Assembly: GCA_036785325.1 (NCBI GenBank)
Contig: JAXIVH010000152.1
Coordinates: 101,001 to 165,000 of the forward strand
Source of the DNA: Urophycis tenuis
Taxonomy: Eukaryota > Chordata > Actinopteri > Gadiformes > Phycidae
Direction of reading: 5' to 3'
Length of the DNA stretch: 64,000 nucleotides
Shown here: positions 23,754 to 36,567 of the stretch, piece after piece
How positions within the stretch are numbered: position 1 is the first letter of the stretch
How the letters are laid out: every line of letters starts with the position of its first letter
Program-made: the position numbers and the translations under genes
Notes under the pieces: generated by a model
Told to the model about the DNA's origin: nothing
The model's input: the letters and a program-made list of their open reading frames with translations, nothing else
Databases searched by the model: none

Positions 23754-24232
23754 TATTTCATTTTATTCCATCCAACTACTCTGCCATTAAGTTATTTATT
23801 TATTGCTGTTTATTGCATTGCAGTTTATCTTTATTCTTATTTTTCTGTTTATGTTGTTTCTTTCATTCCTTTTATTTTATCTTATATAGCAAAGTTGAGC
23901 ACACCCAAGTAACAAAAATTTCACTGCTGGTAATGATGTACATTGTTATCTACCATGTGACAATAAACTTGCAACTTGAAACTTGAACACGTACACACAA
24001 TCAATACTGGTAATGTGGGGCCAGGATCCTGCCCTGTGTGCGCTGCCCTCTAAATCCAGCAAATCTGTTTGGGGTTATAAAACATTTTAAGTGGGACATT
24101 TCTAATAGTGTTCTACAATTGAGGTCGTGGAGTCAGGTAATCAATAAGTCCGGTCAGACTGGGCATACATGTCTATAGTGACTGGTTTGTAGTGACACCC
24201 ACCTTGTGAACGTGGATTGACCCCACCAATTG

Positions 24233-24242
24233 TATATCAAAG
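24233..24242 (+). promoter_or_regulatory. Decayed TATA box of the G5 pseudogene promoter
   Basis: TATATCAAAG in sequence clearly related to the G1 promoter (ATTGACCCC before, CCTTGGTAGCA after) but diverged. It fits the broken gene downstream. Confidence 0.4.
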
Positions 24243-24629
24243 GCCTTGCTAAGCAGAGACATTGACACTTCCCTTGCCTTGGTAGCACTGGCTGGTCTTA
24301 TACCTACCTCATCACTTCAGGTCAGAAATGCATTGACCATTTTCTACAGACTTTCTATTAAGTGGTGATTTTATTGAATTGTAATTTTTTAAATGTCTTT
24401 CTGTTTTTATGTTGTGTAAACATACATACATTTAACACTGTGCCAGTAAAGCTTGTTTAATACTTATTGCTAAGAGCCTTGTCTTACGACTACTACTCCA
24501 GAGCATCCTTCTACAGTTGAAGATTGGTTTGAAGAAGATAGCATGGCAGAGGGGGGGTTCTCACGATGGGCTGCTGTTGTATTAGTTTATTTACAGTAGT
24601 TAATATTAGTTAATATATTTATTCAAGAT

Positions 24630-24735
24630 TCAAGTAAACTTTATTGTCAGTTTTCATGAGTGTACAGGACATACACAAAAACCGAAATGCCGTTTCCCTC
24701 GATCCCCGGTGCTAGACAAGCATGCAAATGTAGCG
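24630..24735 (-). mobile_element. L2-like LINE 3' tail fragment
   Basis: Begins with ATTCAAGATTCAAG followed by CTTTATTGTCA. This is the reversed 3' tail also seen on the longer element at 39926-40570. Confidence 0.55.
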
Positions 24736-25770
24736 GGTAGTACGTAGTGCCCAGCTTTAGTTATTTAGCTGATCAGGCGACACAGGTGGTGATCACCTTC
24801 AAATGTTGGATGGAGTGGGCCAGCAAACAATAGTTTGTGTGAGGTGAAGCTGTGATACAGAAGCGGTCCTTATCAGCGGTGCAGAACAATGTGAGTCCGT
24901 TTTCAAGCGCTAAACTATTTGTTTATACTGCTTACACGGGAGTTCATACAGCGACTAAACTACCCACACTGGGGGTGAGATGTGAGTTCACGATCTGCTT
25001 CTCACCATAGATATAAATTCTATTAAGCTACTTCTAGCGTTAACTCTTCCCTGTGCGCTATTGTTCATATGCAGACGCTACACAGATAACTTTGTTGGTG
25101 CAGGAGAGTGCCAGCAGCCACTAGTCAAGCCACGCTGGTTCTAATGTAAGTTTATTTGTCTTTTGTCTTGCAACCATAGCCTGTATAAGAGACCTGACTC
25201 CTTGTTTGCTATTGTGTTATAGTTAGACAAGGCAGGGTGTCTACAGCATACGATATGGATAGTCAGCGGGCGTGAGCGTTTCTCAAGAATTCAGGTATGA
25301 GTCGCTAAAATGTAAGATATAACATTACACATCAATCGAAAAGTGGTTATTTTTCGTTATGTATCACCATTTTATTGTGAGACAGATGTATGACAGATGT
25401 CATAAGCGATTGTGAACGGTTTGTGCTGATATGCTTATACGTGAATGCTAATACGGGAACGAACGCTTGTATCGTCATTTCCGGTAAGTGCAAAACGGGA
25501 GTGCTTCATTTGAGACGGTACTTCTTAAACAGAATTCACGCACTACATCAGTAAGTACATAGTGCACACAGTGCACGTACGGAAGTGTACTCGTGGAAGT
25601 ACGTGGATTGAGACACACTCCAGGTGAGAACCACTGATCTAAAACACATTTTATTATGTAAGTTGAAATCCCAGGCGACAGGGATACAGCTTAATGGTTC
25701 TTACTCTGCAGCAGTGTAGGATGTAAGCACGGTAAGGTTTTTGAGCGGGCCTCGCTTTGTGAGGGTGGGC
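24736..25770. other. Unassigned sequence in the G5 unit
   Basis: About 1 kb with no counterpart in the other OR units and no recognised gene or repeat. It is less AT-rich than the surroundings. Confidence 0.4.
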
Positions 25771-25771
25771 A

Positions 25772-25812
25772 GGGTGAGGGAGGGGTGAGGGAGGGGTGAG
25801 GGAGGGGTGAGG
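25772..25812. repeat. 11-bp G-rich minisatellite
   Basis: About four copies of GGGGTGAGGGA. Confidence 0.8.
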
Positions 25813-26287
25813 AGCACAGTGGGGTTTTTTTTTCAAAATGTAGACAAGAGCTAATTTGAAATCTTAAATCTTGCACATTGTACCATAATATCATTTTAAC
25901 TTTAAACAAATAGTTAATTCCTCGCTTTTCTCTGTCAAAATTATGTTGAGTGTCATTACATATTGTAGGCCTGTGTACAATAAACACAAGTTTGTGAGTC
26001 TGGTAGTGAGGCTAAGGGTTTGATCACCACGAGTCAAAAAGTTAAAGTCCTGATGATGTTTATTTTACATAAAAATCATCAGGATGTTTACATGTTTTAC
26101 ATTCTGTAGATGAAAGGGTCGAACTTTCACCATAACGCAGCTCCTCGTGCCTCAAAGTTTTCTTGACTGTTTCAAGTCAGGTATCTGTTTCAGGTTAGTA
26201 TAATATTGATATGGCTCTAACAGCGTGTGTGTTTGTGTCTGTGTGTATGTGTGTTGTTGCAAGTGTGTGGAACCGCCATGCTGCGTG

Positions 26288-26537
26288 ATGAATCTGTCAT
26301 CTAACAACATCACTGTGGAGACTGCATCGCATTCTTGCGAAGCTCTCTACATTTCCGCAGCCAAGAATGTAATTGTGGTGGCGCTCTGCATCTCCATCAA
26401 CTACAATCCAGATGTTTCCCAGGTTCCTCAGTCCCATTGTCTACGGCCTGCGAGACCAGACCTTCAGACAGTACCTGACGAGAAACCTGCTGTGTAGCGA
26501 GAGCAAAAGTGTCAAGCCTCAGCACTCCCTCAAATAG
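26288..26537 (+). pseudogene. G5: odorant receptor 131-2-like pseudogene, internal deletion
   Basis: Exon 1 reads normally from MNLSSNNIT through helix 1 to CISINY. It then jumps directly into the end of exon 2, at the CCAGATGTTTCCCAGG of helix 7. About 1 kb is missing compared with G1: the rest of exon 1, the intron and helices 2-6. The join is also out of frame, so the helix-7 and tail sequence (to the old stop at 26535-26537) is read wrongly. The acceptor CAG is changed to AAG. It cannot make a receptor. Confidence 0.92.
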
Positions 26538-26821
26538 GTCTTCAGAGCGTTGATGTGATTGGTTTCTGTTAAAATAAAAAAGATTTGTGGAGAAGTTGTG
26601 GTATTTTCTAGAAAAGGTTAAATTACTGAAAGATACCTTGCTTTTGTTGTTTGAGGTTTACTGAGTTAACACAAAGGCTTGAGACACAACCATTGCATTG
26701 ACCATTCAAAGTTTCACAACTTGACACAAATAAAGTGATTTATATTAAGTTATTATAGCAATTATTTAATACACAAAGTGAACAATCTGTAATGGATCAA
26801 GGGAAATGCACATTATATTAG

Positions 26822-27290
26822 TATGTTATATTGCACTCTGTTATGGCCATTTCTGTTTAATTTATGTTAGAAGGCAAGTAGCATTTATTTATTTATTACC
26901 TCACATTTACTCGTATACAATGAAATGGAAACAATGGAGCAATTTGGATACGCCCACCTGTGTGTGGCCACCGGGAGGTATGTTTAGGGCACGCCCCGGT
27001 GCGTTTTTTGTGAATGGAGTTTGGAAGCCAAATGCCGGGTGGCGTGTAGTATTTGATTTTTAAGATTTTTGACCACCAAAGACTTAGTTGTAAGGACTTG
27101 AGAAAAGTTTTGTTTATTTTCCATTTATCATGAATCAACAAGTCACAATAAATGAATTCGTTAACCTTTTTTGGAAACAACGTGTCGGAAGTGTGTGTAA
27201 AACAAAGAATCACAAGTCACGCTACCCACGGCCTTACTGGAACTACAAAGTATAAGTTGGAATACAAAGAAAGAAAAAAGGCCGTTACAC
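26822..27290 (+). mobile_element. Possible solo LTR downstream of G5
   Basis: About 470 bp that interrupts the conserved OR 3' region. It begins TGTTATATTG and ends GTTACA, with AATAAA near 27147. The TG...CA ends suggest an LTR, but no clean target duplication was found. Confidence 0.35.
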
Positions 27291-27699
27291 ACTCTTTGTT
27301 GAGGCCATAATCCTCCACAGCAAATCCTGGAGATGAGATGAAATGAGAAAGAGAAGATCCAATTCCATAATACTACTATTTCTGGATTTGAAACTCTGTC
27401 ATAGTAATGGGATTTAACAATGAAGCGTATTTACAAACACACACACACACTGATCTGACCCTTTTCTGAACCAACCAACTTAAAGTTAGCATAGGCAATT
27501 TGGTGAAACCAGCCAGAGTAAGACTTTGTGTATCCAACCAAATAAAATGGCCTACTCTAGCTTTAATGTTAAACACTTCCATCAGCAGCTCCAGCTTGAC
27601 AGTGATGAAATATTCCTTTAACATTGCAAACACCAAAACACTCTCAAACTGATATGCATTACTTATATCCTAATTTCAACTTCTGTATTTTATCTTTTG

Positions 27700-30530
27700 C
27701 CTGACCTCACTATGTTCTACGCTGTAAAGTTTTCACTGTCTATATGATTAGTATGGATGTCAAAGACACCATGTCAAAGACAAATGAAACATTCACATTT
27801 CTGATAACTGCTTATCCTTTAGTCATAACATGCACTATCATCCCAAAGCCAAACCTGCACATTTGGAGCACAACCTATTTTAAGGTCCACTATGCAACTT
27901 TGGCCATTACTGCATTTTTCTTTGGGGGGGGGGGGGGGAGTAGGTCTTTATGACAGTGTCGTAAACTGTAGTTGACGACACCCCCTCTTCTACGCTAGCC
28001 ATGAGCATTTGTTTTCAAAGAAGCCGGCAAATGTGTGGAGTCATGACCGAGGTAGGTGTTCAATTTGTTCATGAAGAGTAGATAAAGTTATTGATTTGTT
28101 TTATCTTTTGTTGAACAGAACGATCAGTGTAAGAGTGTTGGCCAACATAATACAAAACAATAGCATGAACAATTTGTGTAGCAATCGTACATTTATGTAT
28201 CTGCTCAAGTACGTGTAGTAATCTAAGTTGTAATTTATTCAAAAAAGGTAGGCCTTTTTAGGTCTTTATGACACTGTCGTAAACTGTAGTTGATGACAGC
28301 CCCACTTCTACGCTAGCAAAAAAGGCTTACCAAAAAAGGTAGGCCTTTTTACATCAGGTCATTGTATGATATTGCAGGAATCAACTTCAACCGCATCGTC
28401 CGACTTCACACCTGAAGTTATAGACACAAAACCTTGGGGGGGCGGGGGGGGGGGGGGGGGGGGGGGGGCGGGGGGGGATTACCTGTGGATTACCTTTGGA
28501 TGTACACACCACCCCTTTTTTATATAACAGATGTTTGCACCACCTTTGTTTCAGTTGCTCAATAATAAAGACTTATTTTGGATATTGAAAAAAATGCAAA
28601 TGATAGTGCTTCATTGTTTGTTTTTTGCCTAACGGCTATTGTGTAGCATCATCTTGAGGGTTCTCTTGATTAAAGTTTCCTTGTGACACTATCCACACGT
28701 TCCGATGTGGGTGGTGGCTGTACTGGGGCAAGCAGGCAGAGCCGTCTTGGGTCATCAGGCCTCATAATGATCTTGCGAGGAAGGCCTGTTCCACTTCTCA
28801 GCCTCCTGGAGACGATAGCCGTCTGGATGTTGGAGATGTAGGAGTACAGTTTTTCGCTCCTTTACTGTACGTACACTCCAGGTCTTTGACCTTTTGTTGT
28901 ACGTTTGTACCTGGTGACAGGACGAGCCATTAGCATTGATCATTTTCCCAACGCTTATAAACAAAAGTAAGGTGTTCTCTTTACACAAGTAAAAACATAA
29001 CAACTACACCTTGTGTCCTTCCTGATTACGTGCTGGCTGGTGTTGGTTATGCTTGTTGTAATCTATTGCCGGCAAGCAGGGTCTGTGTTTTGTACACAAA
29101 TGGTGTATACGACATGCGCTTAGCCGCATACATTGGAATATGGTTCTGAAAACTTTCTCTGTCCGATGTGGTCCTGTGTGGTTGGATGGGAAGGAGACAA
29201 TGACAATAACACTGCTGTTAGAAGACTACACAGAAATGCTTGAATACATACACTGCCCGGCCCAAAAAACGTCGCCAGGATTTCACTTAGCAAATAGGGG
29301 GTGCTGCAGTTGGTCAGGTCTAGGTTCAGCAACATTACGTGTTCAAAGAATAAGGTCAGCTGACTACCAGAACATATTGATTGACAAGGTTATTCAAATC
29401 GATTGATTATTTCTTCCCTGATGGCACAGGCATATTCCAAGATCACCATGCCATCGGACACACATTGTGAAATCGAGGTTGAATGGTGAAAGAGTCCAGA
29501 CCTTAACCCTATTAAGAATCTTTGGAATGTGCTGGAGAGTGGTCTGACTTTCACTCCTCATTCAATCATCAATACAAGATTGTATAGATCATGGGAGAGT
29601 CAGAACACTGTTTAACACATCCGTTAGATTCTCAATGGGGTTAAGGTCTGGACTCTGTGGTCAATTCATGTGTGCAAATTATGTCTCATGTTCAACCAGG
29701 TTTTCACAATGTGAGCACAAAGAATCCAAGCATTATCACCTTGGAAGAAAATATCCATTGGCTATATGTATATATATATAATATTTTGTTAATTTATTTT
29801 ATTTTACGAAAGCATCTGGCCCTCACAATGTCTGCCGAGAAAAATTCTGGCCCTCGGACAAATGTAGTTGATGACCCCTTCTCTAGAGGCTCATGCTCGC
29901 AACAACCGATTCGCAGTCTTCATTTTGATCTCTCAGATCATGCCATTCCTGAAACGCTTGCCCAATGTTTATTTTTGTCTGGCCTCTCTGTTTGTCACTC
30001 GCCCTTTTTGGCTTCTTCTGTTCCTCCGATGGATGGGTTCCTGTGTCTCTTTTTAGTCGGCTGATCCATGATGAATATAACAATCCCTTTGCTACTTGTG
30101 TTTATATCTAGTCAGTTCTGTGTTTGTGAATGTGTAGGGCTGTAAAGCAGTTCATTACTTCACGAGACCCGAGACTACTGTGACAGTTTGCCACTGGGCC
30201 GGGGGCACAGACTTGCATTTTCACTTTTTCAGCCCAGAAGCGCTAGGGGGGGTCAAAACACCCACCAATCAACCCATAAAGTGTTAGAGAACCATCACAA
30301 CGACTCTTAACCAGCAATTTTATGGTCAAAAAAGCTCAAAGAAGTTGCATAGTTCCTCTTTAAAGATTGTGTTCGTTGCTTCATTTTGCATTAATTACAT
30401 GACTTACTTACATTTTGAATTCATTAACATGTTTGTGTTTTAATCACATGCTTGGTATACAATTTGGAGGGACATGCCCCCTGCCGTGTCCCCTGATACG
30501 ATGGGATCCAGTGAACTCTAAAAACATACA
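27700..30530. repeat. Block A, copy 3
   Basis: Matches block A copy 2 without the hAT insertion (empty site near 28865). It leads into the G6 promoter. The two poly(G) runs are at 27924-27938 and 28436-28477. No functional gene is recognised. Confidence 0.8.
29409..29538 (+). mobile_element. Tc1-like transposase fossil, block A copy 3
   Basis: Same remnant as 641-776, with a short extra deletion in the middle. Confidence 0.6.
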
Positions 30531-30581
30531 CCCACAAACATACGCAAGAACAAATTGAATATGAATTGATCCTGCCCATCG

Positions 30582-30591
30582 TATATAAAAT
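30582..30591 (+). promoter_or_regulatory. TATA box of the G6 promoter
   Basis: Same box and flanks as G1. The leader donor is at 31020/31021 and the 35-bp exon candidate at 31942-31976. Confidence 0.6.
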
Positions 30592-32138
30592 GGCTTGCTC
30601 AGCAGAACTGGCCTTGGTAGCAGTGGTTTGTTTTAAATCTACCTCATTACTTCAGCTCGGAAATCCATTGACAATTTTCCCGACATGTAAATGCACATTT
30701 TATTTAATTACAATTTTCTGTACATGTCATTTTAGGTTTTTCTGAAATTGTGTTTCAGTCTATGCAAGTAAGACTTGTTGAATACTTAGTACTAAGAGCT
30801 TTGTCTTACTACTACTGAAGATCCCCCTTCTGCTAACTGAGGATTTTTTGGGAGAAAATTTGTATGGCAGAGGAGGGGTTCTCACAGTGAGCTGTTGGTC
30901 TTGTTTTGTATTAGGTAATTTTATTAGTTGTCAGATACTTCTGCCCAAAGTAAATTCTCAGTCCTGGACTTGTGGTGTCCTTCACCATCTTGCATCCAGC
31001 TCACAAGACCATTCACCAAGGTAAGAGCTGTTTCTCTGCATTAACAGCTAAACATAGAAGGAATTATGATTAATAATAATATAAATAATAATCCGTCTGT
31101 ATGTTTTAAACCCGATTGGAATCCATTGACTGGAGAAGAGGGGAGTTGGCCCAGGTGTGTGTTGAGACTAGCAGGTGTTTTTAATCAGGATGCCACAGGT
31201 GTGTTGTGACTGGTGGCTCTTTAAACAGGTGTGTGTTCCAACCAGAGGATCAATGTTTGCTCTTGTGCTGAAGCCAACATTGATCCCTATCCTCTTTTGT
31301 TATGGGGGTGATGACAAAACAGCAGTTTGCCATTGACTATCAACATTATTACATTAATGATATGATGAAATCATAAATGAATTGCTGAGACATTGTCGTT
31401 ATATATGATCCATGTGTCTGTTTGGCATCCGGTTATAAAATGCTAATGCAAACATCCCTTTGTAGCCAATAATTGTTTAAAATCCTATTTTAAAACAATG
31501 ACACAACAAAAAAGATGCAGTCAATGTCTTGACAGTGAATTTCAAGATGCACGTCAACCAAATTATGTGTGTGTAATTCACATACATATCTTACAAGTTA
31601 AACCCTTAGGGGTAAATCTGCTAATACAAATAGTGTTATAAATATTGCTATATCATCTATGGCAGTCGATGGCTGCCTGATAAAATACTTTGACAACCAG
31701 ATCGTCGCCAGTCGATTTCCAGCTGCAGCTCTTGAGGGCTATTATAGAGGTCCTTCTCTGAATGAAGATAATAGGTAGGCCACATATTCTCTGTGGAAGC
31801 ACAGACTGTGGTTGAAGATAAACCTTGAAAAATATTATGTTGGTAGCAGTGGAACTGTCAGGGTTTTTTTTTAAAGATTGTTTTATTCAAACCTATTTAG
31901 TTGATTATTAAAAATCCCCCTGCTTGGCCCTTTTTTTGTAGGTTACAAAGCTCAATCAACTTGCACTGTTGGCAATGTAAATGAATGTAACATCTGATTA
32001 CAGTTAATATAATATTTATAACAGGTGTGTGTATTCTAACAGTTGTTTGTGTGTTTTTGGAGGTGTGTGTGTGTGGTGCGTGTGTGTTCTAACATGTATG
32101 TCTGTTGTTACAGGTGTGTGAAACCGCCATGCTACTTG

Positions 32139-33322
32139 ATGAATCTGTCATCTAACAACATCACTGTGGGGACAGCATCGCGTACTCGCGATACTGTCTA
32201 CATATCCGCAGCCAAGAATGTCATTGTGGTGGCGCTCTGCATCTCCATCAACTACATCAATGGCACCCTGGTCCATACATTCACTAAACATCAGGTACTC
32301 TGGTCCACACCTTCTCCAAACACCAGATACCCCATGTCCTCACCTTCTCCAACACTTGCTAACCTATATCCAGACTTTCCCCTCCTTCTCCAGTATTTGT
32401 CATACAAATGTATACATATCTGCCTATAAGTAGGCATCCTAGAGCAAGATGCCAAACCTGCTCTTAATGACAGGAATCTGACATCTGTGTAAGTTTCTTT
32501 GGATAGAGTATAATAACATTATAGGTTATGTTCCAGATCTTCAATATGAGCCCTCGCTACATCCTCTTCATCCACCTTGTGCTGAACGACATGGTGCAGC
32601 TGACCATCTCTGTGCTGCTCTTCGTCATCAGCTACGTCTTCTTCACCATCAACATGTGCATCTGCTGCATCCTCGTGGCCATTGCTACCTTCGCCACCCA
32701 CAACACACCCCTTAACCTGGTGTGCATGGCGATGGAGTGCTATGTGGCTGTGTGTCTGCCACTACGCTACGCTCAGCTCTGCACCCTCAGGAGGACCTAC
32801 GCCCTGATCGGCCTCATCTGGTTGGTCAGCTCCACGTCCATCATCCCTGACATCCTGATCATACTCACCACTGAACCCCTGGAGTACTTCTACTCACGAG
32901 TGTTCTGCATGCGGGATAACGTCTTCCCCAAACTCATCGAGAAGAACAACATGTACCATTTTGTGTTCCTGGTACTGGTGTGGCTCATCCTGGTCTACAT
33001 ATATGTGAAGATCCTGATAGCAGCTAAAGGGGCCAACGTTCACGCCAAGAAAGCCAGGGACACCATCCTGCTGCACGGCTTCCAGCTGCTGCTCTGCATG
33101 CTGACCTACATCGCTCCAGTGCTGAGGCATAATCTGTTGCTCTGGTTCCCCAGACAATATGCCAACGCGCTGTTTGTCTGTTACATTATCATCCAGATGT
33201 TTCCCAGGTTCCTCAGTCCCATTGTCTACGGCCTGCGAGACCAGACCTTCAGACGGTACCTGACGAGAAACCTGCTGTGTAGCGAGAGCAAAAGTGTCAA
33301 GCCTCAGCACTCCCTCAAATAG
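32139..33322 (+). CDS. G6: odorant receptor 131-2-like, join(32139..32294, 32537..33322), 313 aa
   Basis: Odorant receptor almost identical to G1 in leader, exon 1, intron and most of exon 2. The intron is 242 bp because a repeat unit is missing. Two things differ. The helix-3 segment encoded by about 32657-32710 (CICCILVAIATFATHN) is identical to G4 and G7, not to G1. This points to gene conversion. Also, the otherwise invariant NPRY after the intron is SPRY here (AAC to AGC), and PLRH is PLRY. Helix-7 SPIVY and the ECY motif are kept, and there are no stops. Confidence 0.92.
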
Positions 33323-34546
33323 GTCTTCAGAGCGTTGATGTGATTGCTTTCAGTTAAAAGAAAAATGATTTGTGGTGAGCTTGTGGCATTTTCTAGAAAA
33401 GGTTAAATTACTGAAAGGTACCTTGCTTTTTTTGTTTCTTAAAACATTAGAAATTATAATAATTCCTCTTTGAGGTTTACTGAGTTAAAGCAAAGGCTAG
33501 AGAGAGGAATGCATTGTTCATTCAACGTTTCACAACTTGACACAAATAAAGTTATTTATATTAAGTTATTATAGCAATTATTTAATACACAAGTGAACAA
33601 TCTGTAATGGATCATGGGAAATGCACATGGTTATATTAGTATTACTGAAAAAATAATCTACTCTTTGTTGAGGCCATAATCCTCCACAGCAAATCCTGGA
33701 GATGAGATGAAATGAGAAAGAGAAGATCCAATTCCATAATACTACTATTTCTAATATAAAACTCTGTCATAGTAATGGGTTTTTAACATTTAAGCGTATT
33801 TACAAACCCAACACACATACTGATCTGATGTGGACAATATAATACTCCACCCTTTTCTGAACGAACCAACTTAAAGTTGGGGAAGGCAATTTGGTGAAAC
33901 CAGCCAGAGTCAGACTTTGACTATCCAACCAAAATACGTGGCTTACTCTACCTTTAATGTTAAATACTTCCATCAGTAGCTCCAGCCTGACAGTGATGAA
34001 ATATTCCTTTAGCATTACAAACAACATAACACTCTCAAACTGACATGCATTCCTTATATCCTAATTTCAATTTCTGTATTTTATCTTTTGCTGGACCTCA
34101 CTATATTCTATGTTGTAAATGTTTCGCTGTCTATATGAATGGTATGACACCATGTTAAAGACATATGTGAAATGAAACATTCACATTTCTGATAACTGCT
34201 TATCCTTTAGTCATAACACACATTAACACGCCTCATACCAAAGCCAAGCCTGAACATTTGGAGCACAACCTATTCAAAGATTGTGTTCTGTGCTTCTTTT
34301 TGCATTTATTACATGATGTATTTATACATTTCATTAACATGTTTGTGTTTTAATCACATGCTTGGTATACAATTTGGAGGGACATGCCCCCCTGCCTCCC
34401 CTCTGCTCCAGCTGACCAAAGGAAACCAGGTGGATTGACCTGAACCACAGGTGTGTAGGGATACGATGGGATCCAGTGAACTCTAAAAACATACACCCAC
34501 AAACATATGCAAGAACAAATTGAATATGAATTGACCCTGCCCATCG
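33323..34546. other. G6-G7 spacer, no gene seen
   Basis: Same 3' region and spacer as G1, including AATAAA near 33544, but without the LINE tail insertion (empty site near 34240). It ends in the G7 promoter. Confidence 0.6.
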
Positions 34547-34556
34547 TATATAAAAT
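34547..34556 (+). promoter_or_regulatory. TATA box of the G7 promoter
   Basis: Same box and flanks as G1. Confidence 0.6.
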
Positions 34557-34993
34557 GGCTTGCTCAGCAGAACTGGCTTTGGTAGCAGTGGTTTGTTTTA
34601 AATCTACCTCATTACTTCAGCTCGGAAATCCATTGACAATTTTCCCGACATGTAAATGCACATTTTATTTAATTACAATTTTCTGTACATGTCATTTTAG
34701 GTTTTTCTGAAATTGTGTTTCAGTCTATGCGAGTAAGACTTGTTGAATACTTAGTACTAAGAGCTTTGTCTTATTACTCCTGAAGATGCTCCTTCTGCTA
34801 AGGGAGGATTGTTTGGGAGAAAAGTTGTATGGCAGAGGAGGGGTTCTCACTATGAGCTGTTGGTGTAGTTTTGTATTAGTTAATTGTATTATTTGACAAA
34901 TACTTCTGTCCAAAGTAGATTCTAAGTCTTGAACACGTGCTGTTCTTCACCATCCTGCATCCAGTTCACAAGACCATTCACCAAGGTAAGGGC

Positions 34994-35605
34994 TAGTGAT
35001 GGGAATTCCGGCTCTTTGAGGAGAGCCGGCTCTTTTGGCTCGGCACACTAAAAAGAGCCGGCTCTTTCGGCTCCCAAGTCGCTCCTCAGATTTATTGTAA
35101 CTTAAATTAATTTATTACCAAATTATGTTTAAAATGAATAACTAATGTAAAAAAAAACATAAATATAACATGTGTATAGTATGTATATGGCTTTATTAAT
35201 AAACTTAATATAACTTAACATATACATAAATAAATTTTTAAATAAAAAAGACCCATTTTAACTTGTGAAAAAACACAAAATCAACTAAACATCCCTCAAC
35301 AAAATATAAATTAACTCTTGCGCTCCTCTCGCTCTCGTCTCTCTCCCTCCTGTGCTTGTGTCTGTAATCCCTCCCCTCCCCCCTCCTGCTCAGTGTAGTC
35401 ACATAGATGTGCCAAAGCCACACATGTTGACCAATGCGCCTTTAAAAGACAATTAAAAAAAATAATAATAATCGCGACAATTAAAAATAATAATAATAAT
35501 CGCTCTCGATCGGGAACCGGCTCTCTCGACCGCGAGCCGGCTCCCGTCGTTCACTTCAAAGAGCCGGCTCTAATCCGGCTCTCGTTCGCGACCGACCCAT
35601 CACTA
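34994..35605. mobile_element. Non-autonomous hAT element, family 2, in the G7 leader donor
   Basis: Same insertion as 20026-20729, at the same base. The target duplication is GTAAGGGC (34986-34993) and GTCAGGGC (35606-35613), so the right donor copy is mutated. It is about 90 bp shorter than the G4 copy because of an internal deletion. Confidence 0.88.
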
Positions 35606-35613
35606 GTCAGGGC

Positions 35614-36375
35614 TGTTTGTGCGCATTAACAGCTAAACATAGAAGGAATTATGACTTATTAATCATAATAAACATAATAATCTGTACAAAAAGAGTGTAG
35701 AGTAGCCATAGAAATCAGAAATACCAATACTAATCAATAATAATAATAACCTCATACACATAGATCAAATCTTTTACTCATTTGTATGTTTATTGCCATG
35801 AATACTCTTACAATAATTATAAATCTGTAATATTAATGTTCAAATTATATAATGAGGTAAACAAAAATATTGATAGCAAAAACATTTCGTAACCTAAAAT
35901 GTTTTCAAGTGTTTTCTATTTGTTTAAATAGGACATAATATCTTAACTTAATTCCTTCCTTTTTATTGAGCAAAATTATGTTGAGTATTACTTTGTATTT
36001 TATGCTTCATACACAACCAGACTGGCCAGAAGCATGTGGTTGATGTTAAACCTTCAGAAATATTATGTTGGTAGTAGTGTACTGGAACTTTCAGGGTTTT
36101 TTAAAGATTATTAAAAATTGTGGAAACTGGCTTGGCCCTTTTTTTGTTTAAGATCCCCAAACCTTATGTGACACAATATGCCAGACATCATATCATACAG
36201 ACATAATGGGGATAGGTTGGTGTAAATTATGTTATAAAGCATAACTTACATGATTTAGGATTATTACTCAAGTCAGAGATTTCTCTGGAAGACACAACCC
36301 TCACATAACTCCGCTTTACTTAGGTCGTGTTCCAGTATTGTGGCTAAAACAGATAGTCTGTACTCTTGTTTTCAG
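35614..36375. other. G7 leader intron, no gene seen
   Basis: Nearly identical to 20738-21506. Nothing coding. Confidence 0.5.
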
Positions 36376-36410
36376 GTTACAAAGCTCAATCAACTTCAAC
36401 TGTTGGCAAG
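36376..36410 (+). other. Possible 35-bp non-coding exon of G7
   Basis: TTTTCAG| and GGCAAG|GTAAAT borders, as in G4. Confidence 0.35.
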
Positions 36411-36567
36411 GTAAATTAATGCAACATCTGATTCCAATTAATGTAATATTTCTAACAGGTGTGTGTATTCTAACAGTTGTGTGTTGTTGCAGGTGTGTAT
36501 GTGTGCGTGTGTGTTCTAACATGTTTGTGTGTGTTGTTCCAGGTGTGTGGAACCGCCATGCTGCCTG

